Positions 17,144 to 25,041 of a stretch of DNA of 64,000 bases are shown here, piece after piece. The stretch comes from Paenibacillus sp. Soil787 (GTDB taxonomy: Bacteria > Bacillota > Bacilli > Paenibacillales > NBRC-103111): NCBI RefSeq assembly GCF_001429545.1, contig NZ_LMSP01000012.1:140554-204553 (forward strand), given 5' to 3'. The translations under genes were made by a program, and so were the position numbers. The notes below the pieces were generated by a model. That model was not told where the DNA came from. It was given only the letters and a program-made list of their open reading frames with translations, and ran no database searches. Every line of letters begins with the position of its first letter. The first letter of the stretch is position 1.

Positions 17144-18514
17144 TTATTTTTTCATTCCCGCTTTCTGATCTAACCAAAACTTATCCCATTCCTTCAGCGT
17201 ATCGTCAGTCGATTTCTTATCGAGCAAATACGATTGCTGCCCTTTCATGCTCAATTCACCCCAGCTACCGTTGCCTGGATATTTGAATGGCGGTGTAAAG
17301 TTGACGAAAACATCATCTTTTGCCGTCATATCAAGCAGCGTCTTGTAAGGGCCTGTTTGGAAGAACGTATCGGCTGTCGCCGATGTATGAATCGGTATCG
17401 TGCCAATTTGCTTAGAAAACTCCGTATTTTCTTTTGGGCTCGAGAGATAAGATATCAATTTCCAAGCTTCATTCTTACTTTTGGAATTCGCTGTAACACC
17501 CCATCCAGCAGCCCCGGTACTGACCAGTGATTTGCCGTTAGGACCGAGTGGCATCGCTGCCGTTTCTAATGTTTTGGGGTCCATCTTGTCCTGCAGCACC
17601 TTGATAACGTCTGGATCCTGGAGTAAAATGCCGGTTACCCCAGATGTAAAGGCTTGAACCTGATCCTGGAATCCCCAGTTGATCGAGTCCGGCGGCGACG
17701 CCTCTTTATAAAGCTTCTTATATAGCTCTAATGCCTGTTTAGCTTCAGGTGTGCTGTACACCGACTTGCCGTCCTTCGTAAACGGTGCATCGTCGAGATT
17801 CATCACTTTATCGTTATAATCGTAGATCATATGGTCAAAGTTACCGTTAGCTCCCGGACCTCCGCGGAATGAGAAACCGTACCGGTTTTGCTTCGGATCG
17901 GTCAGCTTCTTGGCTGAATCGACCAGTTCTTCCCACGTCTTCGGTGCAGTAAGCCCCTTGGCGTCGAACCAGTCTTTCCGATAGAACATTTGTCTTTGAT
18001 AAAGAGCGTTCGCAATAAAGTAGAGTTTGCCGTTAGTCGAGCCTACAACTTTGGACGTACCAGAGAGCGTTTTACTATCTGCCCAACTCGATGCGTAGGT
18101 ATCCAATGGTTCCAAATAACCATTATTCACATACTCGGCAATGTTCAGATCTCTTACCTCGAGGATGTCGAGTTCTTGCTTGGCGGCAAGCATTGTTCTT
18201 ATTTTGTTGTCCGCTTGATCGAATGGCGGGGAGATGAGTTCTACTTTGATGTTTGGATTGTCCTTTTGAAACCGAGCTATGGCATCTTGAAGCAGTTTGG
18301 TGCGTTCCGGACTCGTCAAACTTTCAATCATATGAAGTGTTACTTGTTTGGCTGGTGCCTCCGTACTCTTCGCGCTCTCACTGGGCGCTGCCGTACTTCC
18401 GCTTGGAGTTGCCGTATTCTCGGTGCTTCCATTCCCGCTACATCCTGCTAAGGTACCTAACAACATAACGCTGGCAAACAAAGTTGTCCATCCTTTGACC
18501 ACAGCTGCCCCCAT
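17144..18514 (-). CDS. Extracellular solute-binding lipoprotein (family 1, CUT1)
   Basis: A 456-residue lipoprotein. The signal peptide ends in LAGC with Cys25, followed by a Ser/Thr/Ala/Glu-rich linker to about residue 50. The body is a type I carbohydrate-binding protein, with NPNIKVELISPP and WGVTANSKSKNEAWKLISYLSS. The start at 18514 is chosen because GGAGGG lies 8 nt upstream; the frame continues to 18547. It is the first gene of the operon and would capture the substrate outside the cell. The ligand is not evident from sequence. Confidence 0.9.
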   Translation of the reverse strand: MGAAVVKGWTTLFASVMLLGTLAGCSGNGSTENTATPSGSTAAPSESAKSTEAPAKQVTLHMIESLTSPERTKLLQDAIARFQKDNPNIKVELISPPFDQADNKIRTMLAAKQELDILEVRDLNIAEYVNNGYLEPLDTYASSWADSKTLSGTSKVVGSTNGKLYFIANALYQRQMFYRKDWFDAKGLTAPKTWEELVDSAKKLTDPKQNRYGFSFRGGPGANGNFDHMIYDYNDKVMNLDDAPFTKDGKSVYSTPEAKQALELYKKLYKEASPPDSINWGFQDQVQAFTSGVTGILLQDPDVIKVLQDKMDPKTLETAAMPLGPNGKSLVSTGAAGWGVTANSKSKNEAWKLISYLSSPKENTEFSKQIGTIPIHTSATADTFFQTGPYKTLLDMTAKDDVFVNFTPPFKYPGNGSWGELSMKGQQSYLLDKKSTDDTLKEWDKFWLDQKAGMKK

Positions 18515-18550
18515 ATCTGACGCCCTCCTCAATTTAGTCATATTCAACTA

Positions 18551-18582
18551 TATTGTCTTAATTAAATAGATATGTCTTAATA
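18551..18582 (-). promoter_or_regulatory. Direct repeats upstream of the ABC operon
   Basis: TGTCTTAAT (plus strand) occurs at 18554-18562 and again at 18573-18581, 19 bp apart, directly upstream of the binding-protein gene. They may be half-sites for the operon's GntR/LacI-type regulator. Known GntR sites are usually inverted, so this is tentative. Confidence 0.3.
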
Positions 18583-18600
18583 CTATTTCTTTAAATGAAA

Positions 18601-18634
18601 AAACGCTGATGACATTCGCATGTCAGCAGCGTTT
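18601..18634 (-). terminator. Rho-independent terminator upstream of the ABC operon
   Basis: AAACGCTG-A-TGACAT and ATGTCA-GC-AGCGTTT form a long stem around TCGC, with TTTTTT on the minus-strand side. It would end transcription from the DinB gene and insulate the ABC operon. Confidence 0.7.
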
Positions 18635-18765
18635 CGATTTCCTATTTGTTATACCCCTTCATTAACATCATGATTTTGTTACCAGTAATAAAATTGATTC
18701 GGAGCCGTCTTTTTTCAAATATAAATACGAGAGCGCCTTATAGGGAGCTCCCGCGTTTTGTTGAT

Positions 18766-19314
18766 TTATACGGTTTCCGTGCTGTTTATGAAAACTTTCA
18801 AACGCTCTAACTGAAGAAGATGATGGCGATAATGCATCTCAATGAGAGCAAACCATTCTTTCGCGTTAAGCGCGCCTAATCTTGGGTGCAGCGAGGTCCT
18901 TTTCGGAGATATGTCCGCGAGCAAAGGTTCGATTTCTTTCAATCTTTGGAGCACCGTATGCATGCCATCAATGATCTGCTGTTTACTAGCCGGCTGCTCG
19001 GGCGTATATTGCGGAGAAGCTGGAACTTTAATGCGTTCAGGTGGAAATCCGCCTAGTGTAAAGATGGCTGCTCCCGCTTCCGTTTTTTCTCCAACAGCAT
19101 CGATTGCATCTGCACTCTGACTTTGGCATTTCTCAATATTGCCAATCTGCATGAAGAGAGCTGTTTTGATGAGATGGAGGTATAACTGTCCTAGCGACCA
19201 TTCATTCTCATTAGACTGAAGCTTCAGTTGTTCCATGCTCAGTGGTTGCAATTCATCTAGGTAATGGTGCGTAAGCTCCTCAATTCGTTCCAATGTTTCG
19301 GCTGTTTTCATCAT
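18766..19314 (-). CDS. DinB-family protein
   Basis: A 182-residue four-helix-bundle protein of the DinB/DUF664-type superfamily, which includes metal-dependent thiol transferases (bacillithiol or mycothiol). Histidines suited to metal binding appear in LYLHLIKTA and in MHYRHHLLQLERLK near the C-terminus. The start at 19314 has GAGGAG upstream; the frame to 19359 is not supported. It lies downstream of a MarR gene but behind its own promoter region, which carries a perfect palindrome. The substrate is unknown. Confidence 0.8.
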   Translation of the reverse strand: MMKTAETLERIEELTHHYLDELQPLSMEQLKLQSNENEWSLGQLYLHLIKTALFMQIGNIEKCQSQSADAIDAVGEKTEAGAAIFTLGGFPPERIKVPASPQYTPEQPASKQQIIDGMHTVLQRLKEIEPLLADISPKRTSLHPRLGALNAKEWFALIEMHYRHHLLQLERLKVFINSTETV

Positions 19315-19353
19315 TTTATTAGCTCCTCTCGAATCTTGTAACTTAAGTATACC

Positions 19354-19387
19354 AAACACTACTGACAGCTGTATGTCAGTAGTGTTT
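19354..19387. promoter_or_regulatory. Perfect 14-bp-arm palindrome upstream of dinB-like gene
   Basis: AAACACTACTGACA and TGTCAGTAGTGTTT flank a 6-nt centre, 40-70 bp upstream of the DinB start. No T-run follows on the minus strand, so a repressor-binding site (TetR-like size) is more likely than a terminator. Confidence 0.5.
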
Positions 19388-19479
19388 ATGCGTTTTAAGA
19401 TTTTCGTATGAAATAAATTCCTTGCGGAATGGCGACCCAGAAGCCCGATATAGGCTTATTATTGTAGCACCTCCAATAG

Positions 19480-19491
19480 TACGATTTCGTA
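19480..19491. promoter_or_regulatory. Third copy of the MarR-type operator motif
   Basis: TACGATTTCGTA matches the palindrome TACGATATCGTA found at the marR promoter at 11 of 12 positions. It lies between marR and the dinB-like gene, so the MarR protein may also act on the downstream unit. Confidence 0.45.
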
Positions 19492-19508
19492 GTAATTACA
19501 CAAAAAAA

Positions 19509-19982
19509 TTAATCGATTTCAATCGTTCTCGTCTGCGTCGATTTCGAAGGTCCGGCAGGATCTGCTTTCTGTTGCAAAGCTTTAGCCACTTTTAACGACA
19601 GATGGATAAATTGCTGAAGCTCCTCAGCCGTCAGGGCACGTTCAATACGCCCAAACATGATATTCATCGTACCTAGCGCCCTACCTGCTATCAGTTCCCC
19701 GTCTTCCGTCAATCGATTAACTATGATTCGCTGGTCTTGCTGTGAATTCTCTCTATAGATGTAGCCTTTTCGAACAAGCCGCTTGGCGATACTGGTCGCT
19801 GTACTAAGTGGCGCACCCAAGTGATCAGCCATTTGGGACATGGTCAGCTGCCCATGAAATTTCAGCAACAGCAATGTGGAAAAATCAGAACTCGTGAGCT
19901 GCAGTTCCGGGTAGGTCGTATCCGGAAACATACTAAGTGGGCGAAGTCCATTTTTGAAAATAAGCTCAAACAGCTGCTGCAT
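19509..19982 (-). CDS. MarR-family transcriptional regulator
   Basis: A 157-residue winged helix-turn-helix repressor. The DNA-binding core is visible as LTMSQMADHLGAPLSTATSIAKRLVRKGYIYRE and the wing as DQRIIVNRLTEDG. The ATG at 19982 is chosen because AAAGGG then sits 6 nt away; an ATG two codons earlier is too close to it. Two palindromic operators overlap its own promoter, indicating autoregulation. The inducer is not evident. Confidence 0.87.
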   Translation of the reverse strand: MQQLFELIFKNGLRPLSMFPDTTYPELQLTSSDFSTLLLLKFHGQLTMSQMADHLGAPLSTATSIAKRLVRKGYIYRENSQQDQRIIVNRLTEDGELIAGRALGTMNIMFGRIERALTAEELQQFIHLSLKVAKALQQKADPAGPSKSTQTRTIEID

Positions 19983-20009
19983 GTACATCCCTTTCTTCTT
20001 TCAATAAAC

Positions 20010-20053
20010 TACGATATCGTAATTCCTATACTACGTAATCGTATTAATGTCAA
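20010..20053 (-). promoter_or_regulatory. marR promoter with two phased operators
   Basis: TTGACA (20048-20053), a 17-nt spacer and TATAGG form a promoter on the minus strand. TACGTAATCGTA (20032-20043) lies inside the spacer and TACGATATCGTA (20010-20021) just downstream, 22 bp apart (about two helical turns). This layout is typical of an autorepressed marR gene. Confidence 0.6.
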
Positions 20054-20076
20054 CTACCAAGCTGGACTTGTAGGTT

Positions 20077-21552
20077 CTATAACAAAGGGGAAAATAGTCG
20101 CGCTGTTTGCTCGATTAGGCGCTGTGGAAAGGAACGCTGGATCAATTCTTCCCTTTGCAAAGGTACGGAATCAAGGAGATCACGCTCGAATTGCTCTGTG
20201 AGTTCGCGTCCCACATCGGCACTATATAAGAGTTCAATGACCTCGAAATTTAAACGAAAACTTCGCATATCGTAATTCGCCGAACCTACGCCAGCCATTT
20301 CTTCATCAATGATCATTACCTTTGCGTGAAGTATGTCTTTCTCATACATATAAATTTGAACGCCTGCTTCAATCAATTCTCCATAATAGGTACGGCTCGC
20401 AGGTCCCACGATTTTGGGAGTAACATGACGTGGAACCAGTAATCTTACACGCACACCGCGTGCCACGGCTGTCTTCAACGCCATAATGATATCTGATTCG
20501 GGCACAAAGTAAGGCGTTGTAATATCTATCGACTTAGTCGCTTGTGTCAGACAAATGAAGTAAGCCTGCCGGATAACTTCAGTAGGAATCCCAGGATTAC
20601 TCTCTAACGTTTGCATATATGCAAAGTGCAGCGACTCTGTGCCAGAAACGGGATCAACGCCTGCATCCAATTCCGCCCCCCATTCTTCCGACCATCCGGA
20701 AAGTGAAACTTTGGCAGTTGGAATGATTTGCTTTGACCTATTTCCTTTACCCTGTTTAGCCTTTTGCATAATCTTTTCCTTCGCAGCAATATTCCAATGG
20801 ACATCGAATATTGTCCGCAGATCAATTGCAACTTCTCCGACTAATCGCATATGAGTATCACGCCAAAAGCCTACATCCGGCTTTAATCCCGTATACTCAT
20901 CCCCTACATTGATACCACCTGTGAAAGCTTCGATTCCATCGATGACGACAATCTTACAATGATCCCGATAAGTCAAAGTGGGTATCCAAGGAAAACTCAA
21001 TGGAAATATCGTCCGGCATTCAATTCCGGCATCCATCATTCGATTGATCACATGTTTAGGCAATTGTTTACTCCCCCATCCGTCTCTAATGAAACGGATC
21101 TTCACGCCAGCTTCGGCTCGTTCAATCAGGATATCCGTCATTCGTTTGCCAATCTGGTCATCCCGATATAAGTAATACTCCACTTCCACGGTGCTTTGCG
21201 CATTCCGTAGGGATGCGATAAGTTTATCATAGGTTTCTATGCCGTTCGTAAGCAATTGAACTCGGCCACTCCTAAGTCCATGCACCGTCAACTGACTTAT
21301 AGATTGAGCGATGATGGAGGAAGCAGGACTGAACGAATCAGGCAATGAATCTGTCACATTGTTCGGAGAAGTGAGTCTCACTTTACGAAGATGAATTGGG
21401 TTGGCAATGATGAGATATATGACGTATCCTAGAACAGGAAATATCAGACATATAGCTAGCCAATTCAAAGCTTTTTCCGGACGACGCACTTCACGGATCG
21501 CTACGATTAACATAAAGATTGTATTCAAAACGTAAAGTCCAATAAACCCCAT
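20077..21552 (-). CDS. cls: Cardiolipin synthase
   Basis: A 491-residue phospholipase D-superfamily enzyme that joins two phosphatidylglycerols into cardiolipin. Two N-terminal membrane helices (about 3-20 and 35-52) are followed by two HKD motifs, HCKIVVIDG with FTGGIN and HAKVMIID with GSANYDMRS. The start at 21552 follows GGGGGGCTATTTC; a longer frame to 21660 is unsupported. Length and order match bacterial ClsA-type enzymes. It is transcribed alone. Confidence 0.93.
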   Translation of the reverse strand: MGFIGLYVLNTIFMLIVAIREVRRPEKALNWLAICLIFPVLGYVIYLIIANPIHLRKVRLTSPNNVTDSLPDSFSPASSIIAQSISQLTVHGLRSGRVQLLTNGIETYDKLIASLRNAQSTVEVEYYLYRDDQIGKRMTDILIERAEAGVKIRFIRDGWGSKQLPKHVINRMMDAGIECRTIFPLSFPWIPTLTYRDHCKIVVIDGIEAFTGGINVGDEYTGLKPDVGFWRDTHMRLVGEVAIDLRTIFDVHWNIAAKEKIMQKAKQGKGNRSKQIIPTAKVSLSGWSEEWGAELDAGVDPVSGTESLHFAYMQTLESNPGIPTEVIRQAYFICLTQATKSIDITTPYFVPESDIIMALKTAVARGVRVRLLVPRHVTPKIVGPASRTYYGELIEAGVQIYMYEKDILHAKVMIIDEEMAGVGSANYDMRSFRLNFEVIELLYSADVGRELTEQFERDLLDSVPLQREELIQRSFPQRLIEQTARLFSPLL

Positions 21553-21692
21553 GAAATAGCCCCCCAAAGTTATATTCAAAACACAACATATAGTAATAAA
21601 CATCCAAAAAATTTCACAACAAAACTTTTTCTTATGATTCACATAGGCAACGAATTGCATACTAACTATTGGAAAGTACTTTTATTGATGAA

Positions 21693-21731
21693 TAAAAAAC
21701 CGCTTATTTCCTGGTTAAGGAATTAAGCGGT
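21693..21731 (-). terminator. Rho-independent terminator of the HemD-like gene
   Basis: ACCGCTTA and TAAGCGGT form the base of a stem that continues through TTCCT/AGGAA around TTAACC, followed on the minus strand by TTTTTT. Confidence 0.75.
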
Positions 21732-21751
21732 ATCCGTTTCATTGGTCCGAA

Positions 21752-22567
21752 TCAAGGCAACAATTGATTTTCATAATACTTAACTAATTCAATAACCATG
21801 GCCCCCATCCGTTCAATTTCAGGTACTATTACATGGTCCAGTTTTTCATCTCTCAACGCTTCTTCCGTTACTTTGCCGACCGCGACTGCATGTACTCGTG
21901 TGTTGAACGATTCTCGAATGATATCCGTAATCCCCTGACGTTTCGCATATTCAAACAGATATCGCACCTGCACCGCGGTTGTGAAACAAACAGCATCAAT
22001 CGATTTCGTTGAAAGTTCATGACACAGCGTCTCCAAAGTGGATAATTCCGGCTCTACATGGCGATAAGGCAGCAGTTGAATAACATTTGCCCTCTGATTC
22101 TCTAAGAACTGGATCAAATCGGGCTGAGGTTCACCATGTAACTGGACAACGACTGTTTTGCCCGCGAAATCGCAAAGATTCATACTTCGAATTAATCCTT
22201 GCGTCGTTCCATCCTCATCGACAATTTCAGATTTGATATCTAATTTCTTAAGCAAAGCAAACGTCTTATAGCCGCGTACCGCTACCTTCGCTTCCTTCAT
22301 TTTTTGAATGAGAGTTGAATGAATGCCTAACCTTTCTGCAGCACCCAGCAGCGTATCTGTTCCAGTGCCTGTTGTAAAAACAAACCAATCGATCTTATTA
22401 TTCACGCAAAATAATAATTCTCGTTCTATTGCCGACTCATCAAAATATAAAAGACCTTGCAAAGGACGAATGACAGGGATACCTCCCTGCTTCTCAATTA
22501 ATAGGCTCATTTCCTCTGTTTTTCTTGAGCCTGCAATTACGATTTTCTTGTTGTTCAGCTTTTCCAT
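21752..22567 (-). CDS. Uroporphyrinogen-III synthase family protein (HemD-like)
   Basis: A 271-residue protein with the two-lobed HEM4 fold. It starts IVIAGSRKTEEMSLLIEKQGG, then has DWFVFTTGTGTD, AVRGYKTFALLKK and a second half with VCFTTAVQVRYLFEYA and VHAVAVGKVTEEALR, matching the family's conserved S/T-G-V/T and V-G-x-x-T-A regions. Uroporphyrinogen-III synthase closes the tetrapyrrole ring. No other hem genes are nearby, so this may be a second copy or a relative with another role. The start at 22567 follows GGGGG; the frame to 22609 runs into the preceding terminator. Confidence 0.75.
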   Translation of the reverse strand: MEKLNNKKIVIAGSRKTEEMSLLIEKQGGIPVIRPLQGLLYFDESAIERELLFCVNNKIDWFVFTTGTGTDTLLGAAERLGIHSTLIQKMKEAKVAVRGYKTFALLKKLDIKSEIVDEDGTTQGLIRSMNLCDFAGKTVVVQLHGEPQPDLIQFLENQRANVIQLLPYRHVEPELSTLETLCHELSTKSIDAVCFTTAVQVRYLFEYAKRQGITDIIRESFNTRVHAVAVGKVTEEALRDEKLDHVIVPEIERMGAMVIELVKYYENQLLP

Positions 22568-22589
22568 TTTTCTATGAATCCCCCTTTTT

Positions 22590-22634
22590 AAAATGACCAC
22601 GCTTCGCATTGAATAGTGAAGACGTGGTCATTTT
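22590..22634. terminator. Rho-independent terminator after the 72-aa membrane protein gene
   Basis: AAAATGACCACG and CGTGGTCATTTT form a perfect 12-bp stem around a 21-nt loop, with T-rich flanks on both sides. It overlaps the stop region of the small membrane protein gene. Confidence 0.7.
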
Positions 22635-22852
22635 TATCCGATCGAATAACGAATATACGCTATCAAGGCTAGCAATCCAGCAGCAATTGAAATCACATAA
22701 AAAGAAGTAAGCCGAACCCATTTTACCTCTGTTTTCTGGAAGTAGGTTTGATCGCCTTCCCGATTCTTACGAGAAAAACCAACCATAAAGGTAACGACTA
22801 AACCAAATAATAGTATAATTGAAAATATCCCAAAATAGATATACATATTCAT
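22634..22852 (-). CDS. Small two-TM membrane protein, unknown function
   Basis: A 72-residue protein with two predicted helices (about residues 4-22 and 49-69) joined by a charged loop containing SRKNREGDQTYFQKTEVKW. The start at 22852 has AAAGGTGG 7 nt upstream. I do not recognise a family. It is a single-gene unit with its own terminator, upstream of the HemD-like gene on the same strand. Confidence 0.65.
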   Translation of the reverse strand: MNMYIYFGIFSIILLFGLVVTFMVGFSRKNREGDQTYFQKTEVKWVRLTSFYVISIAAGLLALIAYIRYSIG

Positions 22853-23028
22853 AAAATAACCACCTTTTCTTTGTAATATTGGTCCTTCGGTGAAAATTAT
22901 AGCGGAATTTGTTCTGAAATTCATCAACCACTTTCGTGGTATTTATACCATCCAATTTCTCAAAATAGCAGCTAGACTTCTCCTCAACTCGTGTAAAATG
23001 CACTGCAAAGAAGCCAAAAAATCACAAA

Positions 23029-23057
23029 AAGCCGCGGTCTATTAAAGACTGCGGCTT
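23029..23057 (-). terminator. Rho-independent terminator of the SDR gene
   Basis: AAGCCGCGGTCT and AGACTGCGGCTT form a stem (one G-T wobble) around ATTAA, followed on the minus strand by TTTTTG. Confidence 0.75.
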
Positions 23058-23079
23058 AATTGCGTTGTTTATGCTAGCT

Positions 23080-23946
23080 TTATGACTTCAATCCGTTCAC
23101 AATCTCTTCAATCGCCTTGCTTAGTGGTGTAACCGGGCGGCCAAGAAGTGTCTGAAGATCGCTGCTCTCTAATTCTAGAACCCCATCTCTAATCGCGCTT
23201 TGGATGGCAACAAGGATCGGAACCACTGGCTCAGGAACCCCAGCACCGGCCATGATTTTAGCATAAGTCTCATCGTCAACTTGCTGAATCGGAACCTCAC
23301 GATCAAGGACCGTAGACAGAACCGCCGCGAGGTCTTCATGAGTGATCAGTGCACCCGATAGCTCATAAACGGTATTCTCATGTCCGTTACCTGCAAGCAC
23401 ATTTGCTGCCGCTTGTGCATAATCACCGCGAGAAGCCCACCCTACTTTGCCAGCTCCTGCCGAGGTCACGAGCGGAGCACCCGCCAATACGCCTTGAATT
23501 GTTCCAATCTCGTTCTCGATGTACCAGTTATTACGTAGAAATGAGTATGGAATTCCCGTTTTGCGAATCGCTTCCTCTGTCGCACGATGCACGGGCACGA
23601 GAAAGAGAGAGCTTTCCTGTGCGTTTGTGGCACTCGTGTACGCGATGAAACCAACCCCAGCGCGCTCAGCCGCGGATACAGCAGCTAAATGCTGACGAAT
23701 ACGAGTTTCGTTATCCCCTTGCGTTGAAACGATAAGCAGGCGATCAACGCCAGCGAATGCTTTATCAAGAGATGCTGGATCATCAAAATCACCATGGCGA
23801 ACGTCTACTCCCCGAGAACGTAAATCGGATGCTTTCTCCGTATCTCTTACGCTAACAGCTAAATTTTCAGCTGGCACAGCTGCAAGTAAAGCCTCGACCA
23901 CTTTTGATCCTAATTGTCCCGTAGCACCAGTTACTAGAATTTTCAT
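23080..23946 (-). CDS. NmrA/QorB-like NAD(P)-binding oxidoreductase
   Basis: A 288-residue atypical short-chain dehydrogenase. The dinucleotide-binding motif is VTGATGQLGSKV at the N-terminus, followed by DVRHGDFDDPASLDKAFAGVDRLLIVST, as in E. coli QorB (YtfG) and NmrA-like proteins. QorB is an NADPH-quinone reductase; that activity is a reasonable guess here. GGAGG lies 9 nt before the ATG. A 26-bp operator-like element upstream is shared with the adjacent Rrf2 regulator gene, so induction by a redox or electrophile signal is plausible. Confidence 0.85.
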   Translation of the reverse strand: MKILVTGATGQLGSKVVEALLAAVPAENLAVSVRDTEKASDLRSRGVDVRHGDFDDPASLDKAFAGVDRLLIVSTQGDNETRIRQHLAAVSAAERAGVGFIAYTSATNAQESSLFLVPVHRATEEAIRKTGIPYSFLRNNWYIENEIGTIQGVLAGAPLVTSAGAGKVGWASRGDYAQAAANVLAGNGHENTVYELSGALITHEDLAAVLSTVLDREVPIQQVDDETYAKIMAGAGVPEPVVPILVAIQSAIRDGVLELESSDLQTLLGRPVTPLSKAIEEIVNGLKS

Positions 23947-23995
23947 TTGTAAAAACCTCCATCAGATTATTTAATAATAGGTTAGAATCGCTATA

Positions 23996-24021
23996 GTTAT
24001 AACCATATCAGTTACAACTAA
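23996..24021. promoter_or_regulatory. Putative Rrf2-type operator upstream of the SDR gene
   Basis: The 26-bp element starting GTTATAACCA and ending GTTACAACTAA matches at 19 of 26 positions an element overlapping the Rrf2 regulator promoter (24487-24512). It contains two GTTxxAAC half-sites 15 bp apart. Confidence 0.5.
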
Positions 24022-24053
24022 GTTATAAAAATTAGCTCATTTAAGAGCTATTT

Positions 24054-24470
24054 TTATTTAAAATTAGATATCAGTTGTTGCAAGGTAACATTAGATAATC
24101 TTTGTTCCATCGCGGTTTGAGCATCACGCATTTCTGCACGGAGGGCTGATTCAATATTTCTACCAACCAGACAATTGGGGTTAGGATGGTTGTGGAAATT
24201 GAACAATTCCCCATTCTCGATCACTTCCACTGCCCGGTATACATCAAGTAATGTAATTTGGTCCGTATCCTTACACAGCGAAGTTCCGCCAACTCCAGCA
24301 CGAACATCAACGAGCCCCGCCTTCTTTAGCAGCCCAATAATTTTGCGAATGATCACAGGATTCGTATTCACGCTGCCAGCAATGAAATCACCTGTACATT
24401 CTGTTGGAATGGTCGCTATTAACGACAGGATATGAACAGCTATTGAAAATCGGCTGCTAATCTGTTTCAT
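24054..24470 (-). CDS. Rrf2-family transcriptional regulator (YwnA-like)
   Basis: A 138-residue winged helix-turn-helix protein, beginning MKQISSRFSIAVHILSLIA, then NPVIIRKIIGLLKKAGLVDVRAGVGG and ITLLDVYRAVE, typical of Rrf2 proteins such as B. subtilis YwnA. Only one cysteine (NPNCLVG) is present, in contrast to the three-cysteine cluster of IscR/NsrR, so it probably does not hold an Fe-S centre; a single-cysteine redox switch is possible. The gene lies directly upstream of the SDR gene and shares an operator-like element with it. Confidence 0.88.
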   Translation of the reverse strand: MKQISSRFSIAVHILSLIATIPTECTGDFIAGSVNTNPVIIRKIIGLLKKAGLVDVRAGVGGTSLCKDTDQITLLDVYRAVEVIENGELFNFHNHPNPNCLVGRNIESALRAEMRDAQTAMEQRLSNVTLQQLISNFK

Positions 24471-24486
24471 TCATTATCACCTACTC

Positions 24487-24524
24487 GTTGTAACCAGTAT
24501 AGTTCTAACTAATTCCAAAGTCAA
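24487..24524 (-). promoter_or_regulatory. rrf2 promoter overlapped by the shared operator element
   Basis: TTGACT (24519-24524), a 17-nt spacer and TATACT (24496-24501) form a good sigma-A promoter on the minus strand. The operator-like element (24487-24512) covers its -10 region, consistent with autorepression. Confidence 0.6.
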
Positions 24525-24538
24525 GTTTGTCATGTAAG

Positions 24539-24895
24539 TTAAATCGTTTTGTTCGTTAAATGTTCTAAAATACGTTCTTTGACTTCTGATGGATTCTCAA
24601 TTTGAAAAACAACTATTCCAAACTGATGATTATTTAATTCAAGGATGACGACATCTTTATGATTCTCATAGGATATGAAACACCATTTATCTCCGATCAG
24701 AAAGCGTCCTTCTCTAATGTCAGCTATTGAAGTACCTACTCTAAATTGAAACATGGATAACTGGAAATCATTTATGGATACATTCATGATATCCGAATAC
24801 GAAATTTCAACACGTTGCTTCAAAGCCGCAGCACTTGTCAATCCCGTTAGATGAAGAATAAGCGCATCCTTCGTAAATTCAATTGTTCTAGCCAT
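24539..24895 (-). CDS. Hypothetical protein, possible PH-like beta domain
   Basis: A 118-residue soluble protein without signal peptide. It alternates hydrophobic and polar residues in many short strands (IEFTKDALILHLTG, FQFRVGTSIAD, WCFISYEN, VVILELNNHQFGIVVFQI) and ends in an amphipathic helix NPSEVKERILEHL. That strand pattern with a C-terminal helix is like bacterial PH domains, but I recognise no specific family. GGAGG sits 9 nt before the ATG. It is upstream of the rrf2 gene on the same strand. Confidence 0.7.
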   Translation of the reverse strand: MARTIEFTKDALILHLTGLTSAAALKQRVEISYSDIMNVSINDFQLSMFQFRVGTSIADIREGRFLIGDKWCFISYENHKDVVILELNNHQFGIVVFQIENPSEVKERILEHLTNKTI

Positions 24896-24991
24896 TTTTA
24901 ATTACCTCCGATTTATAAATTTTGTATTTTCAAGTGGAAACACCTATAGTACGACTGAGTATGAAAAATCGTTCATTCATTCAAAAAAATT

Positions 24992-25041
24992 ATTAAAAAA
25001 AGAGCTGCCCTAAGGTCAATTGACCTTGAGAGACAGCCCTA
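24992..25041 (-). terminator. Strong hairpin with perfect palindrome core
   Basis: The centre AAGGTCAATTGACCTT (25012-25027) is a perfect 16-bp palindrome. Outside it, GGGCTGTC and GGGCAGC partly pair. The minus-strand side runs into TTTTTTT. It resembles a terminator; the GGGCTGTCTC-type edge also recalls transposon ends, but no transposase is present. Confidence 0.55.

Noticed and set aside
24992..25041. Insertion sequence end
   Set aside because: Although the edge recalls transposon ends, no transposase fragment or second end was found; a terminator explains the hairpin and T-run.
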